Origin: Bidens hawaiensis
Taxonomy: Eukaryota; Streptophyta; Magnoliopsida; Asterales; Asteraceae
NCBI GenBank assembly: GCA_021521415.1
Contig: JAIQDT010003556.1
Coordinates: 62,001-126,000, forward strand
DNA length: 64,000 bases
Direction of reading: 5' to 3'
The position numbers were made by a program, and so were the translations under genes. Position 1 is the stretch's first letter; every line of letters begins with the position of its first letter. Positions 21,083 through 32,013 of the stretch are shown here, one piece after another. Under the pieces are notes generated by a model, which saw nothing but the letters and a program-made list of their open reading frames with translations, was not told the origin of the DNA and searched no databases.

Positions 21083-23010
21083 TGTAACACCTCGGATTTT
21101 CCAAACCCGTATTCGTTTGCCTTTAACCCGACCCGGGAACATTTTAGATCTTTGTTATTTATCATTAATCAAGTATTTATAAGTAATTAAGTTTATAATG
21201 TTCACTTTGGGCCCTTCATCCTTTACATATTGTTCATTTCCTATTTATTTCCTAAAAAATTCAATAATTGATCAAATATCAAACTACAATGGCTATTATT
21301 GCCAAAAAACAAAGCCTCCGCCCCATGTAGTCGGGGCGCTGAGTGATGGCACCCTCATGGGCTGGCCACGCGGAGCCATGGTTTATCTGATCAGAATCTT
21401 TAGTTTGATTTACTTCCTAGCTCGTTTTTGGTATGAAAATTGGTTATTTTAAGCATATGTGAGTCAATTAAGGTCCAATGAAACGTATTGTAACCAAAAT
21501 ACAAGTCCCTAATCGTTTCTTACTGATAAAGAACAAATATTTTGATTTATTTCAGTGATTTTGTCATTAAAATCTTATTTAATTGCTTAAACGATTGTTA
21601 TGTCCATATTTTGTTCGTTTTTGCTATTCCTATATATAAAACCCATAATTCCCTGCCACCAAACTTTACTATAAACCCTAAGAGCCTCCTCCAACCGTCC
21701 TACCCTCTGTTCATTATCAAACTTGTCAGTTTTTGCTTATTTGGTTGAAGACACAAGCTTTAACGTTTGACTTTACATACGTGTGGACCTTTGACTCATC
21801 ATATCTCTTGATTCTTTCACTTTCTGGGTAAGGTGTAAACATAGAAATTGTTCATATATATTCCCTAGTCAATAACCTTCAATCAATTTCGGTGGTTGAA
21901 TGGTGTTGACTGGTTAATTCATTTAAAACCCGTTAAAGGGCAAAACAGCCAACAAGTTTGACTTTACGTTTTCTCATACTTCTGATCAGATTCAACGTTC
22001 GGTCCAGAAGACTTTTATTCTCGTAACAAAATTTTATGGCTACTGACCAAAACCCGACTTTTGACTCGCTGTTCAGATTCTGGTCAGTACCAGCTCGCTT
22101 AAATCTTAAATCTAACATAACTTGAGTTCTAAATGTCCGTTTGGATTAATGCCAGTGGAAAAGAGTTCCTTTTTACTTATATTATAATATCTAAGAGATT
22201 CAGGTTCTGATCGTTTATCTCGTTTGACGCGTAGTGGACGATTCGTTTAAATCTTAGTTCGTTTATCATATATATTAATCACTTGCCTTTAACCTAAGGT
22301 GAGTTTGATCATTCCCCTTTTTATCTACTGTTTTAAAATGTTTTTAGGACATATGCGTACTTATTCATATTTTCTATCATATATTATATACAAACTCGCA
22401 AACATAATCATTATATGTATATCAATTAACTGCTATTTGCTACTTGTTTAGTTGTTCACTTTATCGCATTCAGAGAGGTCCAACATATTCTCATTATAGT
22501 ATGATCGTACGACCGTCTTAGTAGCTCGAGCCCGATTCGCTTGGCAAAGGTAAACCGACAATCTTAGTCATTGTAATCAATGCCCGATTCGCTTGGCAGC
22601 GATTTAATGGCACACTAGCAAGTCTTTGGTTTGTTATGGTTTGATTAATTACTACCACATATGTTTGTTTGTGTATTTAACATTTATCATTTATTATTTA
22701 TTTATCATATATATTATTGTTGTGTTAAAATCTGGTGATCATCTCACTCAACATGTGTTGTTGACAAACTCTTTTATTTTCTACGCATATACAGGTTGCT
22801 ATGAATTGAAGTTGACGTGAAAAGGACACTTAGACAAGACTTTAGGTTTTAATGAAGACAATCGTTACTTACGTTATTATTTACCTATTTGAATTGTGTT
22901 GTAATATTCGAAATTTGTGTGTATTCTTTGAAATAAAATAATTAAATAGATATTGTCACATTTTATTTATGATAGTATCTTCGAGCTGTGAGCAATCAGA
23001 TCAAGGGTCA
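21083..23010 (+). mobile_element. 3' LTR of the Athila element, truncated
   Basis: It starts TGTAACACCTCGG after the PPT. It matches the inverted head 10833-9558 and the forward tail 10834-11240. It ends near 23010, after the TATCTTCGAGCTGT block, about 60 bases short of the expected GGGGTGTGACA terminus. A GC-rich island (about 21315-21380) interrupts AT-rich sequence. The 21198-21452 and 21542-21748 ORFs are unsupported. Confidence 0.8.
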
Positions 23011-23834
23011 TGTTCGGGTTTTCTTTTAAGTATCTATTTTACGATCCCAGTTCCATAACAAATATTTCCTGGTTAATTGACAACTCAACTTAGTGGATTC
23101 TAGTCTATGTGGTTTTTCATCACCATCTGATTAAAGTCAACTTAATTGTCTTTCTTTTAAATTACTTGTCTTTTTTAATTAGTTTATAAAAATAATTTAA
23201 TTGTAGTATTTTAATAAAACCCCCTAAAATAAAGTAAATAGTTGTGTCAGTTACGAGTCTAATTAGCTAGTTAAACGTAATTTAAAGAGTCACGTGGGTT
23301 CGATATCCGGACTTACTTAGCTGTACTAGAGTTGACCGGTTCACTTGCCGGTTAGTAGTTTTAGTTAAGTGAAGAGTCTAGAATTATTACGTAGTGTCTA
23401 GATTAATGTAATTTAGTTAATAATTTTATAACTACTTTTAACAACTCAAAGTTATAGCTAAAATCCAAGCTTTGCTGATGGCTAGGATTATTGACAATGT
23501 AAGCAGTAGCGAACAATCACCCTCCATAAAAGGTCGTCAAATTCTAGATTGAGTTCTAATTTAGAATGAGATGGTGAATTATTACACCAAGAAGAAAAAA
23601 AAAATAATGATTTTTAAAACTAATTTCGAGAATTCATATGATTCTCCGAGCTGAAAGTTTTTTCTACAAATTATGGTTTCTGTGGTCGTTAATAGCAAGT
23701 GGGTCGCTTGAATCAATTCTATTTATCTTTGGCTAAAGTTTCCGTTTTGGTGAATAGCAGTCCCACGAATTCAAGGTGGATCGAGGTTTAAGACAATGAG
23801 ACTATTTGTCTTCTTTCTTATTTCTTATTGTTAT
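23011..23834. other. Intergenic DNA, possible LTR remnant
   Basis: No ORF or domain is present. The stretch 23290-23360, GGGTTCGATATCCGGACTT followed by TTGACCGGTTCACTTGCCGG, resembles sequence I associate with ends of Gypsy LTRs in plants. No terminus or repeat partner is seen, so this is weak. Confidence 0.3.
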
Positions 23835-23848
23835 ACAAACAAGTATAA

Positions 23849-23849
<1 letters not shown>

Positions 23850-23894
<45 letters not shown>

Positions 23895-24040
23895 GTACTC
23901 AGTATATCCCACCAATAGCAATGCTATGGTAGGGTCTGAGGAGGGTAAGATGTAGACAGCCTTACCTCTATCCCATAAGGATAGAGAGGCTGCTTCCGGT
24001 GAGACCCCCGGCTCGATAGTAGTTTTGCATCAAGCCTTGG
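23850..24040 (-). mobile_element. SINE 3' part with 15-bp target-site duplication
   Basis: On the minus strand the sequence shows the widespread plant SINE block GGTAAGGCTGTCTACATCTTACCCTCCTCAG-like (about 23930-23960) and ends in a simple-repeat tail, (ATG)n, seen on the + strand as (ATC)n at 23850-23893. A perfect 15-bp repeat, ACAAACAAGTATAAC, flanks it at 23835-23849 and 24041-24055. I do not see a clear tRNA-like box A/B, so it is probably 5'-truncated or from a family with a diverged head. Confidence 0.8.
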
Positions 24041-24055
24041 ACAAACAAGTATAAC

Positions 24056-24682
24056 GAGTTGGCTAAAAAAAATACAAAGTAATAAGAGCATTCTCATCTC
24101 ATTTCTGTCTTCAAATCTAAAATTATACTAAAAATCACTGTCTTTTCTTTGTCCTGTTCAATTAAATAATATTTTTCTTTATCTTTATCATTATTTTTAT
24201 CCCATCTCTACTCGCAACCACTTTCAAAAAATATTAAAAATTTTATAGAATGCTACATGAACTTTTCAAACATACAGAAAAGTCACAACATTTTCTCTCT
24301 ACTCTACTCACAACACCCTAAACCACTCCCTAAATTATAAAAACCCACTCATATAATTTGATGGGTAGAATATGAATGCCCTAATATGTTCAACTATATT
24401 TCAAAATAAATTCGTTCGTGCTTGTTTGGTAAGCTTTTATTGGAATGACGAACAGTTCATGAACACATAACTAAACGAAATTTTTTGCCCGTGTTTGTCC
24501 GTAAGGAAATGAACTTGTTCATGTTGTTCGTATTCACTCGTTAACTTTTTTAAATGAATGCAAATAAATACAAACAAACATATATCAATTTGAAATACAA
24601 AATAACATTGTTAATTCCAAACATTAGATATAACCGTCCACCATGAATTAAATCTATTTGATGCAATAAATGACTCTATGTG
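24056..24682. other. Intergenic, nothing recognised
   Basis: AT-rich sequence without ORFs. Around 24420-24550 GTTCGTG/CATGAAC-like words recur in both orientations, perhaps a degraded small DNA transposon. No ends or duplication could be set. Confidence 0.3.
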
Positions 24683-24690
24683 TTAATACT

Positions 24691-24961
24691 TAAATTTTTT
24701 TTTGAACGGCGACTTTCTCAGTTAAGTGATAACGTGACCGCATTCATGGCTTCATCACCCTCGGTTCAGACTATGTTGACATTATCGGGACCCACGCTGG
24801 AACCTAAGGATCATTTGGCATTCCCGGTAAAACCCCCGCTCATTCCGCCCGAAGGCACGACAGGTTTTATGCATGAGGGAAAATCCGGTCGGCATCAGGG
24901 ATCGAACCCGGGTCTTCCCGTGTCTTCCCATCCTTTGCCTGGCCAACTGGGTTAGCCCAGC
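24691..24961 (-). mobile_element. tRNA-derived SINE with poly(A) tail
   Basis: The minus strand begins near 24960 with GGGCTAACCCAGTTGGCCAGG, an A-box-like element, followed by GGGTTCGATCCC (24898-24909), a B box of the RNA polymerase III promoter. It ends in a poly(A) tail, seen as nine T at 24695-24703. TTAATACT flanks it at 24683-24690 and 24962-24969. Length about 270 bp. The + strand ORF 24680-24955 is only this SINE read backwards. Confidence 0.82.
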
Positions 24962-25204
24962 TTAATACTAAAATATATTTAATTATTATGTATAATATTT
25001 ATTTGAAATTTTTAAAATTTGTTAGTTATAGTATGTTCAAATATTTTTAATTATCAACGTTAAAACTGAATATAAAAGATAAAAGATGCAAAGAATTTTG
25101 AGAAAAAAAATGTTCAAATGTTCATGCATACATACACCACATATCTAACTGTTAGGGTTTTCTATTTAAATTTGTGTGAAATAAGATTAAACATGTTTTT
25201 AATT

Positions 25205-25344
25205 CATGTTATTTTGATTTAGGACCCGATACATGTTCATGTTTCAATTTTCAATATGTGCTTTTTATATGCACCATGTTATTTTGATTTAGGACCCGAT
25301 ACATGTTCATGTTTCAATTTTCAATATGTGCTTTTTATATGCAC
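25205..25344. repeat. Perfect 2 x 70 bp tandem duplication
   Basis: The unit starting CATGTTATTTTGATTTAGG is repeated at once with no difference that I can see (25205-25274, 25275-25344). The event is recent on the scale of this decayed window. It has no coding content of note. Confidence 0.92.
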
Positions 25345-25960
25345 CATATATCCCAATACCTATAGCAATAGCCAACAAAGCCCAACTCAAGCAAACAATA
25401 TTATCTATGAAAAGCAACTAGCCCATATACACATCAAATCAAATAATTAATGAGAATAATATTTTAATACTTTAAACAAAGTTCAAGATTTAAATCTAAT
25501 AAATAAATATAAAAAAAGATGTTAGCAGGAACCAATAATTTCTTCATCTCAAAGTTGAATTATGGGTTACCAGTTTTGGTTAGGTATCCTCCACTTTTTT
25601 ATTCTTTTGAGCACATGGTATTTTGGGTTTTCTTTGTGGTAACCATTATAATAATAGCGTTCCTTTTAAATTATTAACTTTAACTGAAAAACATGACAAT
25701 TTTAAGACAAACGAAAGAAGATAATTAAAGTTTGTAACGAACAATGTTTTATAATTAAAGTTTAGCACACAAAAGTAATTTAAAGTAGATAACCGTAGAA
25801 GATGTATAAACAATTGCATCAATTGTTTTAAATACAGACAGCATGTTTGAAACACAGTCAATTAGGTTAACTATTCCAATTGTCTATAATCGTTCAATTT
25901 AACCACGCATATATAGATGATCCTATTTGAAAAACTTCTAGTGTGTGTATATATATATAT
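25345..25960. other. Intergenic, nothing recognised
   Basis: AT-rich sequence without domains. It ends in a short TA run (about 25950-25960) that borders the foldback element. Confidence 0.5.
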
Positions 25961-26595
25961 AGGGGAGATTTCAAATGAGAACCCTTTTGAGTTTTAAGAA
26001 CTCGAAAGAACTCAGTGTAACAATTTTTTTTTATAATTTTTGTTACAACATGTGTAATATATGTAGGTTACACACACGTAAAAAAATTACATAGACGCAC
26101 CGAGTCGACTTTTTGCATATGTGTGACGGACGTAAAAGTTAGTGTAACCACTTACATCTTTATTCTTTCTCCTACTTTGGCTTTTTTGCCAGATTTAATC
26201 TCAACCACATATTTCAAACTATTTAATTAAATGTGTAGCCTAAATGGAGTTCTTAAGTTCTTATAACTCAACATGGTTCTCAAAAGATCCCTCATATTGA
26301 GTTTTAAGAACTTAAGAACTCCATTCTAGGCCACACATTTAATTAAATGGATTGAAATATGTGGTTAAGATTAAATCTGGCAAAAAAGTCAAAGTAGAAG
26401 AGAAAATAAGATGTAAATGGTTACACTAATTTTTACGTCCGTTATACATTTGTAAAAAGTCAATTCGGTGCGTAAAAAATTATGTAATTTTTTTTACGTG
26501 TATGTAACCTACATATATTACGCATGTGTATAAAAAATCGTTAGACTGAGTTTTTTCGTGTTCTTAAAACTCAAAGGGGTTCTCATTTGAAATCT

Positions 26596-26597
<2 letters not shown>
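25961..26597. mobile_element. Foldback element, two ~300 bp arms
   Basis: Arms 25961-26271 and 26297-26597 are inverted copies with a 25-base spacer. The outer ends read GGGGAGATTTCAAATGAGAAC and its complement. Each arm carries the same interior in the same order (GTAGGTTACA, the GACGGACGTAAAA block, TTTTTTGCCAGATTTAATCT, ATTTAATTAAATGTGT). The spacer itself resembles the outer end (GGTTCTCAAAAGATCCC), which suggests a MITE with a second copy in inverted position. Both sides are TA repeats. Confidence 0.85.

Positions 26598-26669
<72 letters not shown>
26598..26669. repeat. (TA)n microsatellite
   Basis: About 70 bases of uninterrupted TA directly follow the foldback element. Shorter TA runs lie at about 27262-27279, 27838-27864 and 46137-46176. 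Confidence 0.95.
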
Positions 26670-26674
<5 letters not shown>

Positions 26675-26810
26675 GTTCAAATAAGAATAAAGAGTTTCCT
26701 AGGAATGGTAAAAACCAATAGATGTTTGACATTTGACATTAAAATCTATGGTAAAGGAATAATTCTAGAAAACTATGTCGGTTGTAATGGTGAAAGAGTA
26801 ATTCTAGGAA

Positions 26811-27141
26811 GAGAAAGTTACTGTTTGTGTCCCTGTGACTTTAAGACGGAGGCACAATGAGTCCCCGAAAAAATTTTTGAACTGGTTGAGTCCATGTGGT
26901 TTCAGAAACGAACCATTTGAGTCCCTCCCGTTACTTAACTAACTTTCATTTTACTCAAACCACAGGGACTCAAATTGTTCGTTTTTGAAACCATAGGGAC
27001 TCAAATTGTTCGTTTATGAAACTAGAGGGACTCAAATTGTTCTTTTCTGAAACCACGGGGACTCAACCTGTTCAAAAAAATTTTTAGGGACTCATTGTGT
27101 CTCCGCCCTAAAACCACAAGGACGCAAACATTAATTTTCTC
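26811..27141. mobile_element. MITE copy 1 with 9-bp duplication (Mutator-like)
   Basis: 331 bp with inverted ends (GAGAAAGTTACTGTTTG ... AACATTAATTTTCTC), flanked by a perfect 9-bp TTCTAGGAA at 26802-26810 and 27142-27150. A 9-bp duplication fits Mutator-like elements. The interior is built of repeats of about 33 bases of the type GGGACTCAAATTGTTCGTTT in both orientations. It has no coding capacity. Confidence 0.85.
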
Positions 27142-27471
27142 TTCTAGGAAACTATGTCGGTTTTTGGTAATTTTAAATTTCAACCATTGATTAACATGAT
27201 CCAATAGCTATGATTTATTCTTACTCTTCCTTGGAAACTAATTCTTTTTACTAAACCATCCCATATATATATATATATAATAAAAACCAACTTGAGTTGT
27301 GAAAACCCTATATAACATCATTTTTTTTATTTTTTTACACATGTAATATATGATGTTACATTTAATAAAAAGTATCAAAAAAAAAATTGTTTTGCTATTT
27401 TTTAACATTTTTTACTAAATTTTATATGTGTTTTCAGGATAGAGAAAAAGTTATTTTTATATTACATTTTT

Positions 27472-27790
27472 GAGAAAATTACTGTTTGCGTCTCTGTGGT
27501 TTTAGGGCGGAGACATAATGAGTCCTTGAAAATTTTTCTAAACAGGTTGAGTCCCCGTGATCTCAGAAAAGAACTATGGTTTCAGAAACGAACAATTTGA
27601 GTCCTTGTAGTTTCAAAAACGAACAATTTGAGTCCCTGTGATTTCAGTAAAATGAAAGTTAGTTAAGTAACGGCAGGGACTCAAATGGTTCGTTTCTGAA
27701 ATCACAGGGACTCAAACAGTTCAAAAGCTTTTTCGGGGACTTATTGCGCCTCTGCCTTAAAATCACATGGACGCAAACAGTAATTTTCTC
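27472..27790. mobile_element. MITE copy 2, same family, inverted
   Basis: 319 bp with a perfect terminal inverted repeat, GAGAAAATTACTGTTTGCGT and its complement. The interior repeats match those of the copy at 26811-27141. TACATTTT flanks it at 27463-27470 and 27791-27798, and a ninth base differs. The two copies lie about 330 bases apart. Confidence 0.82.
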
Positions 27791-27798
27791 TACATTTT

Positions 27799-27834
27799 CA
27801 CAATTCAAATGAATTTTTATTTATTTTAACCTAA

Positions 27835-27865
<31 letters not shown>

Positions 27866-28972
27866 TTAATAGTACACCTAAGGTATAATGAAAAGTATGT
27901 TGCTGTTTAAAGGGTCCCTTTAATATTATATACCATGCTCACACTCACACGCCTTTCCTTAAAATTATATATATTTTTAAAATGATGATGTTTATTTATA
28001 CATGTAGCTTTAATTATTTAGCATAACTCATTTAATGCATGCTATTCAAATTGTCTTAACGTAAGACTCGCCTATTTGATAGAGATTTTTGTCTCTTTAA
28101 TAGGAGGTCGTAGGTTTAAATGTATGCATTGGGTGTGTTAATTTAGGGTAATGTTCCCCCAAAAAAGAAACCAAAAAAAAGAAGAAAACAAACGTTTATT
28201 ACCTCAATTATTTACTAAAAACTACATGCTTGTTATAATATTATCTACCTACATAATAAAAAAATTGATTTTTCAACAACTTTCACTTTTTGGTTTAACC
28301 AGCTTTCTTTAAAGTGCCACATGGCAATTCATTAATTTTTTAAAAATATTTTAGTTCCAATATTATTCCAATTCAAATTTAGTATTCAAATTCAGTAGCG
28401 CTATATCATCTTCAGAGCACCATCCACGCTATCTTCTTCAGAGCACCCAACTGACGTCTTCTAACCCTAGCAATCACCTAAACAGGTAACTAGCATACCT
28501 TTGTAATCTAGTTCACATATTCAATCGTCTCATCTAAACAGATTCAATCTGACTCACAGTTTCAATTGAATTTAATCGGAGACCTTCACATCACAGGTTT
28601 AACCAGGTTCTATCTATCAATCTTTCAATTCTATTCACATGTTTAGTTAATCAATATTCTCTAATCAGATTACATAATCCTAATTATGTAATCCGTTTAC
28701 ATATTTTATTATAAACTTTAGAATTTCAATTGAAACCCTAATTCTATAAAGATACCTAATCTGTTCACGTATAATTCTAAATTGATATCAATTGAATATC
28801 AAAGAACAATATATTAAAGAAGCATACGTTTGTGGAGTTTTTTTTTCTAAATCGATATCAATTAAATATCAGAGAACAATATATTTTTTTGTGAACTTCA
28901 ATTGAAACTTTGTCAATCCAATATACAATATATTAAAGCATAAGCATATGTTTGTGAAATTTTTTTTGTTAA
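27799..28972. other. Intergenic; possible Helitron start at 28244
   Basis: TCTACCTACATAATAAAA after an A at 28243, followed by AAAGTGCCACATGGC, resembles 5' ends of plant Helitrons. No hairpin plus CTRR 3' end was found, so the call is weak. The part 28390-28620 (ATCTTCAGAGCACC twice, then TCTAACCCTAGC) resembles a plant 5' leader and could be captured gene sequence. There is no ORF. Confidence 0.3.
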
Positions 28973-29215
28973 TTTTACCGTTTAGGGGTACTTTGGGCTT
29001 CTGCAATATGGAGTTGTTTTGATTTTTTTACCGTCATGGTTACTTTGGGCATTGTCAAAAATCTAAAAATATGGAGTTGTTTTGTTATTTTTTTACCATC
29101 AAGGGTACTTTGAGCTTTGTCAAAAATCTGCAGTATCAGGTTGTTTTGTTATTTTTACCGTTAAGTGTACTTTGGGCATTGCCAAAAATCTGCAGTATGG
29201 AGTCGTTTTGTTTTT
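28973..29215. repeat. Four diverged tandem units of ~53-66 bp
   Basis: Units begin near 28973, 29024, 29090 and 29154, each with TTTACC, GTACTTTGGGC and GGAGTTGTTTTG-like words. This could be the interior of the element that may start at 28244. The following 29216-29917 shows no feature. Confidence 0.7.
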
Positions 29216-29917
29216 TTTTCTTTAATTCCCAAGTTATTTTAACTTACTAATGCTATTCACATGTTTAATTAATCAATATTCTCCAATCAGATTACATATG
29301 GTCAATATTTTAACTTTGTGTGGATAAAAATGACTTTTTAGCAAATGTTCACTTTATGGTCAAATCTGATTAAAAGGTGTTCTATTTTCTGTTTATGCAC
29401 CCCTAATTTTAACTCATTACTTAATCTTTATTTAATTATATATGTCCAAATAATTGAGATACTAGGCAGAGACTATGAATTCGGAACATAACACCCTCGA
29501 TATTGACAATAAACAATGAAGTCAATCAGGTTTTGAGTTAACGTATTTGTTTAAGTTTTGTTATAAGCCAGCATATAATGTTACCTATTAATGACCAATT
29601 TACCCTTAATAGGAAAAACATTAGTTTAGATCACAGGTATTTCAAAAACAGTTGGATTGAGGCTCCAACATAATCAACCAGTGCTACAAAAGAACATAAT
29701 ATATAATTTATTTGTTAAACTTAATTTTAAATTCCAACATTTTATGGCATCTGCAAGATTTCTTTTATAATGGTGCTTGCTATATTAAATTATTAATTTT
29801 GTTATGTACTCATATATCAATAATAATAACCTGAGGGTATTGTTGTGAAGATGCTTGAAGGTTTTGGTGGTATAACATTCGTTACTTTTCAAACCTCTTT
29901 CGAATTTTCGGATTTTT

Positions 29918-30960
29918 TGTCAGGACCGAGAGTCAGGTGCACACCTTAGAAAAGTCGACAAGAACACACAGACTCAATAATCCAAAGGCCTATTGAATAT
30001 CCCGGCGGAATCAGGATATCCAATAGATGGGAATGAAGGCGTGATATAATAATAAACGAAACAATAAAGGATAATCAGTTAAGAACAAATACAAAGACAA
30101 CGATTCACTGTATTAAATGCATCATTCAATGAAACAGTAAATGGAATGTCTAGGATTTCGTGACGGCTGCAGCGGTACAAGAAAACAAAACGAAATATTC
30201 TTTTTGGAATGTTTTCTCGTAATCCATGTGTCGCGTCGTTATCCGTCCCCTAAGTAGAAACCTAAGATCCTATTTATAGACCTTGACATTCCTTCTAGAA
30301 TCCCTAATTATTACATAATGAAAGACGAAAACAAATACAAGTGTAAATGTCTTTGAGCAAGATTTGTCTCTTGGTCGAGCAGACTCAGTATGCAAGGTAT
30401 GCTTGATGAGTGTCTTCGAGCATACTTTACTTAGAATATTTTCCAGTGAAAATATTCTCTTCCAGCAAGCTTCATTCCACTTGACTAATCCATGCTTTGC
30501 TCGAATTAGTCCATTGAGCAAGCTCATTCTTCTTGATGCCTTCAGTTTTGTCTATTAGACTTATTGAGCAGTCATTAGCATGCTCGGATGTAAATCTTGC
30601 TCGGGGGACTGAACCATGCTCGAAATCCTTTCTTTGAACATATGACATCTTCTTATTGCATCCATGCTAGTCACCATGTGCTAGAACATCCTGTGCTCGG
30701 AATCACTTAGATATAACTTGAATGATCAAGTTGTTTGCTCGATTGGCAATCCATACTTGATAGAAGAACACTCTTGCTCGTTGAAGTGTAGCTTGCTCGA
30801 AGCCTTAATGCTTTGAAGAATTAACCATAAATGGTTCTGAATACCTTGCTCGAAGTAGTAAAACCATGCTCGATAGTCTAAGTTTGCTCGAAGTCCATAC
30901 TTAGCCGTTTCCTGAGGAGTTTGAGAAGATTCCAATCTTCCTTATCAAAAATCCGACGCA
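29918..30960 (-). mobile_element. 3' LTR of element C (1043 bp)
   Basis: On the minus strand it runs from TGCGTCGGATTTTTG, just after a PPT, to CTCTCGGTCCTGACA. It holds a TGCTCGA array (30900-30352), then a TATA box at 30278-30272 (CTATAAATAGG on the minus strand). There is no second copy in the window, so it is defined by its ends, the PPT and its position. The small ORFs inside it are unsupported. Confidence 0.75.
30352..30900 (-). promoter_or_regulatory. TGCTCGA motif array in the LTR of element C
   Basis: About a dozen copies of TGCTCG(A/G) or TCGAGCA lie in 550 bases and end roughly 75 bases upstream of the LTR TATA box. The same motif forms a much longer array at 44930-47480, upstream of the env-position ORF. 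Confidence 0.8.
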
Positions 30961-30976
30961 ACGATCTTCCCCTATA
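30961..30976 (-). promoter_or_regulatory. Polypurine tract of element C
   Basis: The minus strand reads ATATAGGGGAAGATCGT directly before the LTR start TGCGTCGG. The form GGGGAAGATCGT-TG is close to the common Copia PPT-LTR junction. Confidence 0.65.
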
Positions 30977-31199
30977 TTTGAACAAGCTCAGATGCACCAA
31001 AACACACCTGCATAGAGTTACACATGTACCAAATATCAAGCATAAATCATTTAAGAGCATGTCATTTCATTACATATAGGAATTCTGCCGCTTGGGCATT
31101 ACAAATCAAATTTTTACAGATCAAATAGAAAATAAAAACATAACAAAGATAAACAAAAAACAAAAAGATCATCATTGAGCTTTAGTCTGCTAAATTCTT

Positions 31200-32008
31200 C
31201 TCTTGCGCCTTGTATCAGATTTTTTCTTTCTTTAGTATGACAAGGGCTGCCTTTTGTTTAATCATATCTAGTTCCACAGCATCTTGTGATTCAAGAGGAA
31301 ACTCAGCATCTACTATATCTTGAAGATCTTGAGGATGCATGAATCTGAGGTCTTCGTCATACATTATCACTGCAATTGCACTTCCCGCTGCATTCCTCAA
31401 GGTTGTTGAATTATTATGTCGATTGTAAGTAAGATAAGAGATCCTTCCATTTTCTTATGCAATGGAGTTTGGTTCCAACATCTCCTTCCTCATTGCTAAG
31501 CACTCCCTCAATGTCATCCTTTTTCCTGTAAAGCTGCTTGCTTGATGAGTTCTTCTTTTCTTTGACTCGAATAGAGATAACTCCAAAATGTGTACTTCAT
31601 TAATCCTTTTACGTATTTTCTCCTTTTATACCTGGCTATGAATCTCTCTCCTCTTTTGTTTAAGAAAGGGAAATCCTTTCTCAGATTGTTCCTTAATAAA
31701 CTTGGAGAGATCATTTCTTTGCTGCCCAGCCTTTTGGCTTCTGTTTTGATTATCATACAGATCCAACTCAGCCATCTTTTTTAATTGTTCTTTAGAGAAA
31801 TTTCTCAGATCATCTCTGAAGATGATTAGAGTTTCTTCTTTGTCTTCAGTGATAACCCTCAAGGTCTTGAATCTTTTATCGAAGTAAAGATGTGTGGGCA
31901 GATTTAAATGTCTTGATGGTCCTGGCCTCACAATCTTAGACCTTGGGGTTCTGCTTGAGCTTTCTTGTGTATTCTTTTCTATCTGATTAAGCCCAGCCTC
32001 TTCATACC
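31200..32008 (-). pseudogene. Env-position ORF of element C, C-terminal part
   Basis: This is the last part of the long ORF that follows pol. Open blocks are 32008-31626 (starts QWYEEAGLNQIEKN, with a basic FKTLRVITEDKEET stretch), 31756-31514 (Lys/Arg-rich, RFIARYKRRKYVKG) and 31400-31215 (VIMYDEDLRFMHPQDLQD, ending in KKEKI). Frame changes separate them. I recognise the family only as a protein found after pol in composite Copia elements, and no enzyme motif is visible. The insertion 32014-34433 splits it from the preceding part. The stretch 30977-31199 is its 3' UTR. Confidence 0.6.
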
Positions 32009-32013
32009 ATTGC

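Larger units (their letters stand above)
9558..23010 (+). mobile_element. Athila-type Ty3/Gypsy element
   Basis: The order Gag, protease, RT, RNase H, integrase, long spacer, ORF3, 3' UTR, PPT and LTR matches the Athila lineage, whose members are usually 10-12 kb. The RT (LNPNMQEVMKKEVLKL, ISDSPWMSP) and the ORF3 (RESQYKELALEFL-like) are the diagnostic parts. The PBS is of the Met-tRNA type, which is unusual for Athila as I know it. All ORFs are broken. The 5' LTR is rearranged and the 3' LTR lacks its last part. Confidence 0.8.

Noticed and set aside
24680..24955. 91-residue ORF
   Set aside because: It is the antisense reading of a tRNA-derived SINE.
24890..24961. A tRNA gene suggested by A and B boxes
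   Set aside because: No cloverleaf or anticodon arm fits. The poly(A) tail and flanking duplication show a SINE.
28060..28140. A third SINE suggested by GGTCGTAGGTTTAAATG
   Set aside because: The B-box-like word is too degenerate, and no A box, tail or duplication is seen.
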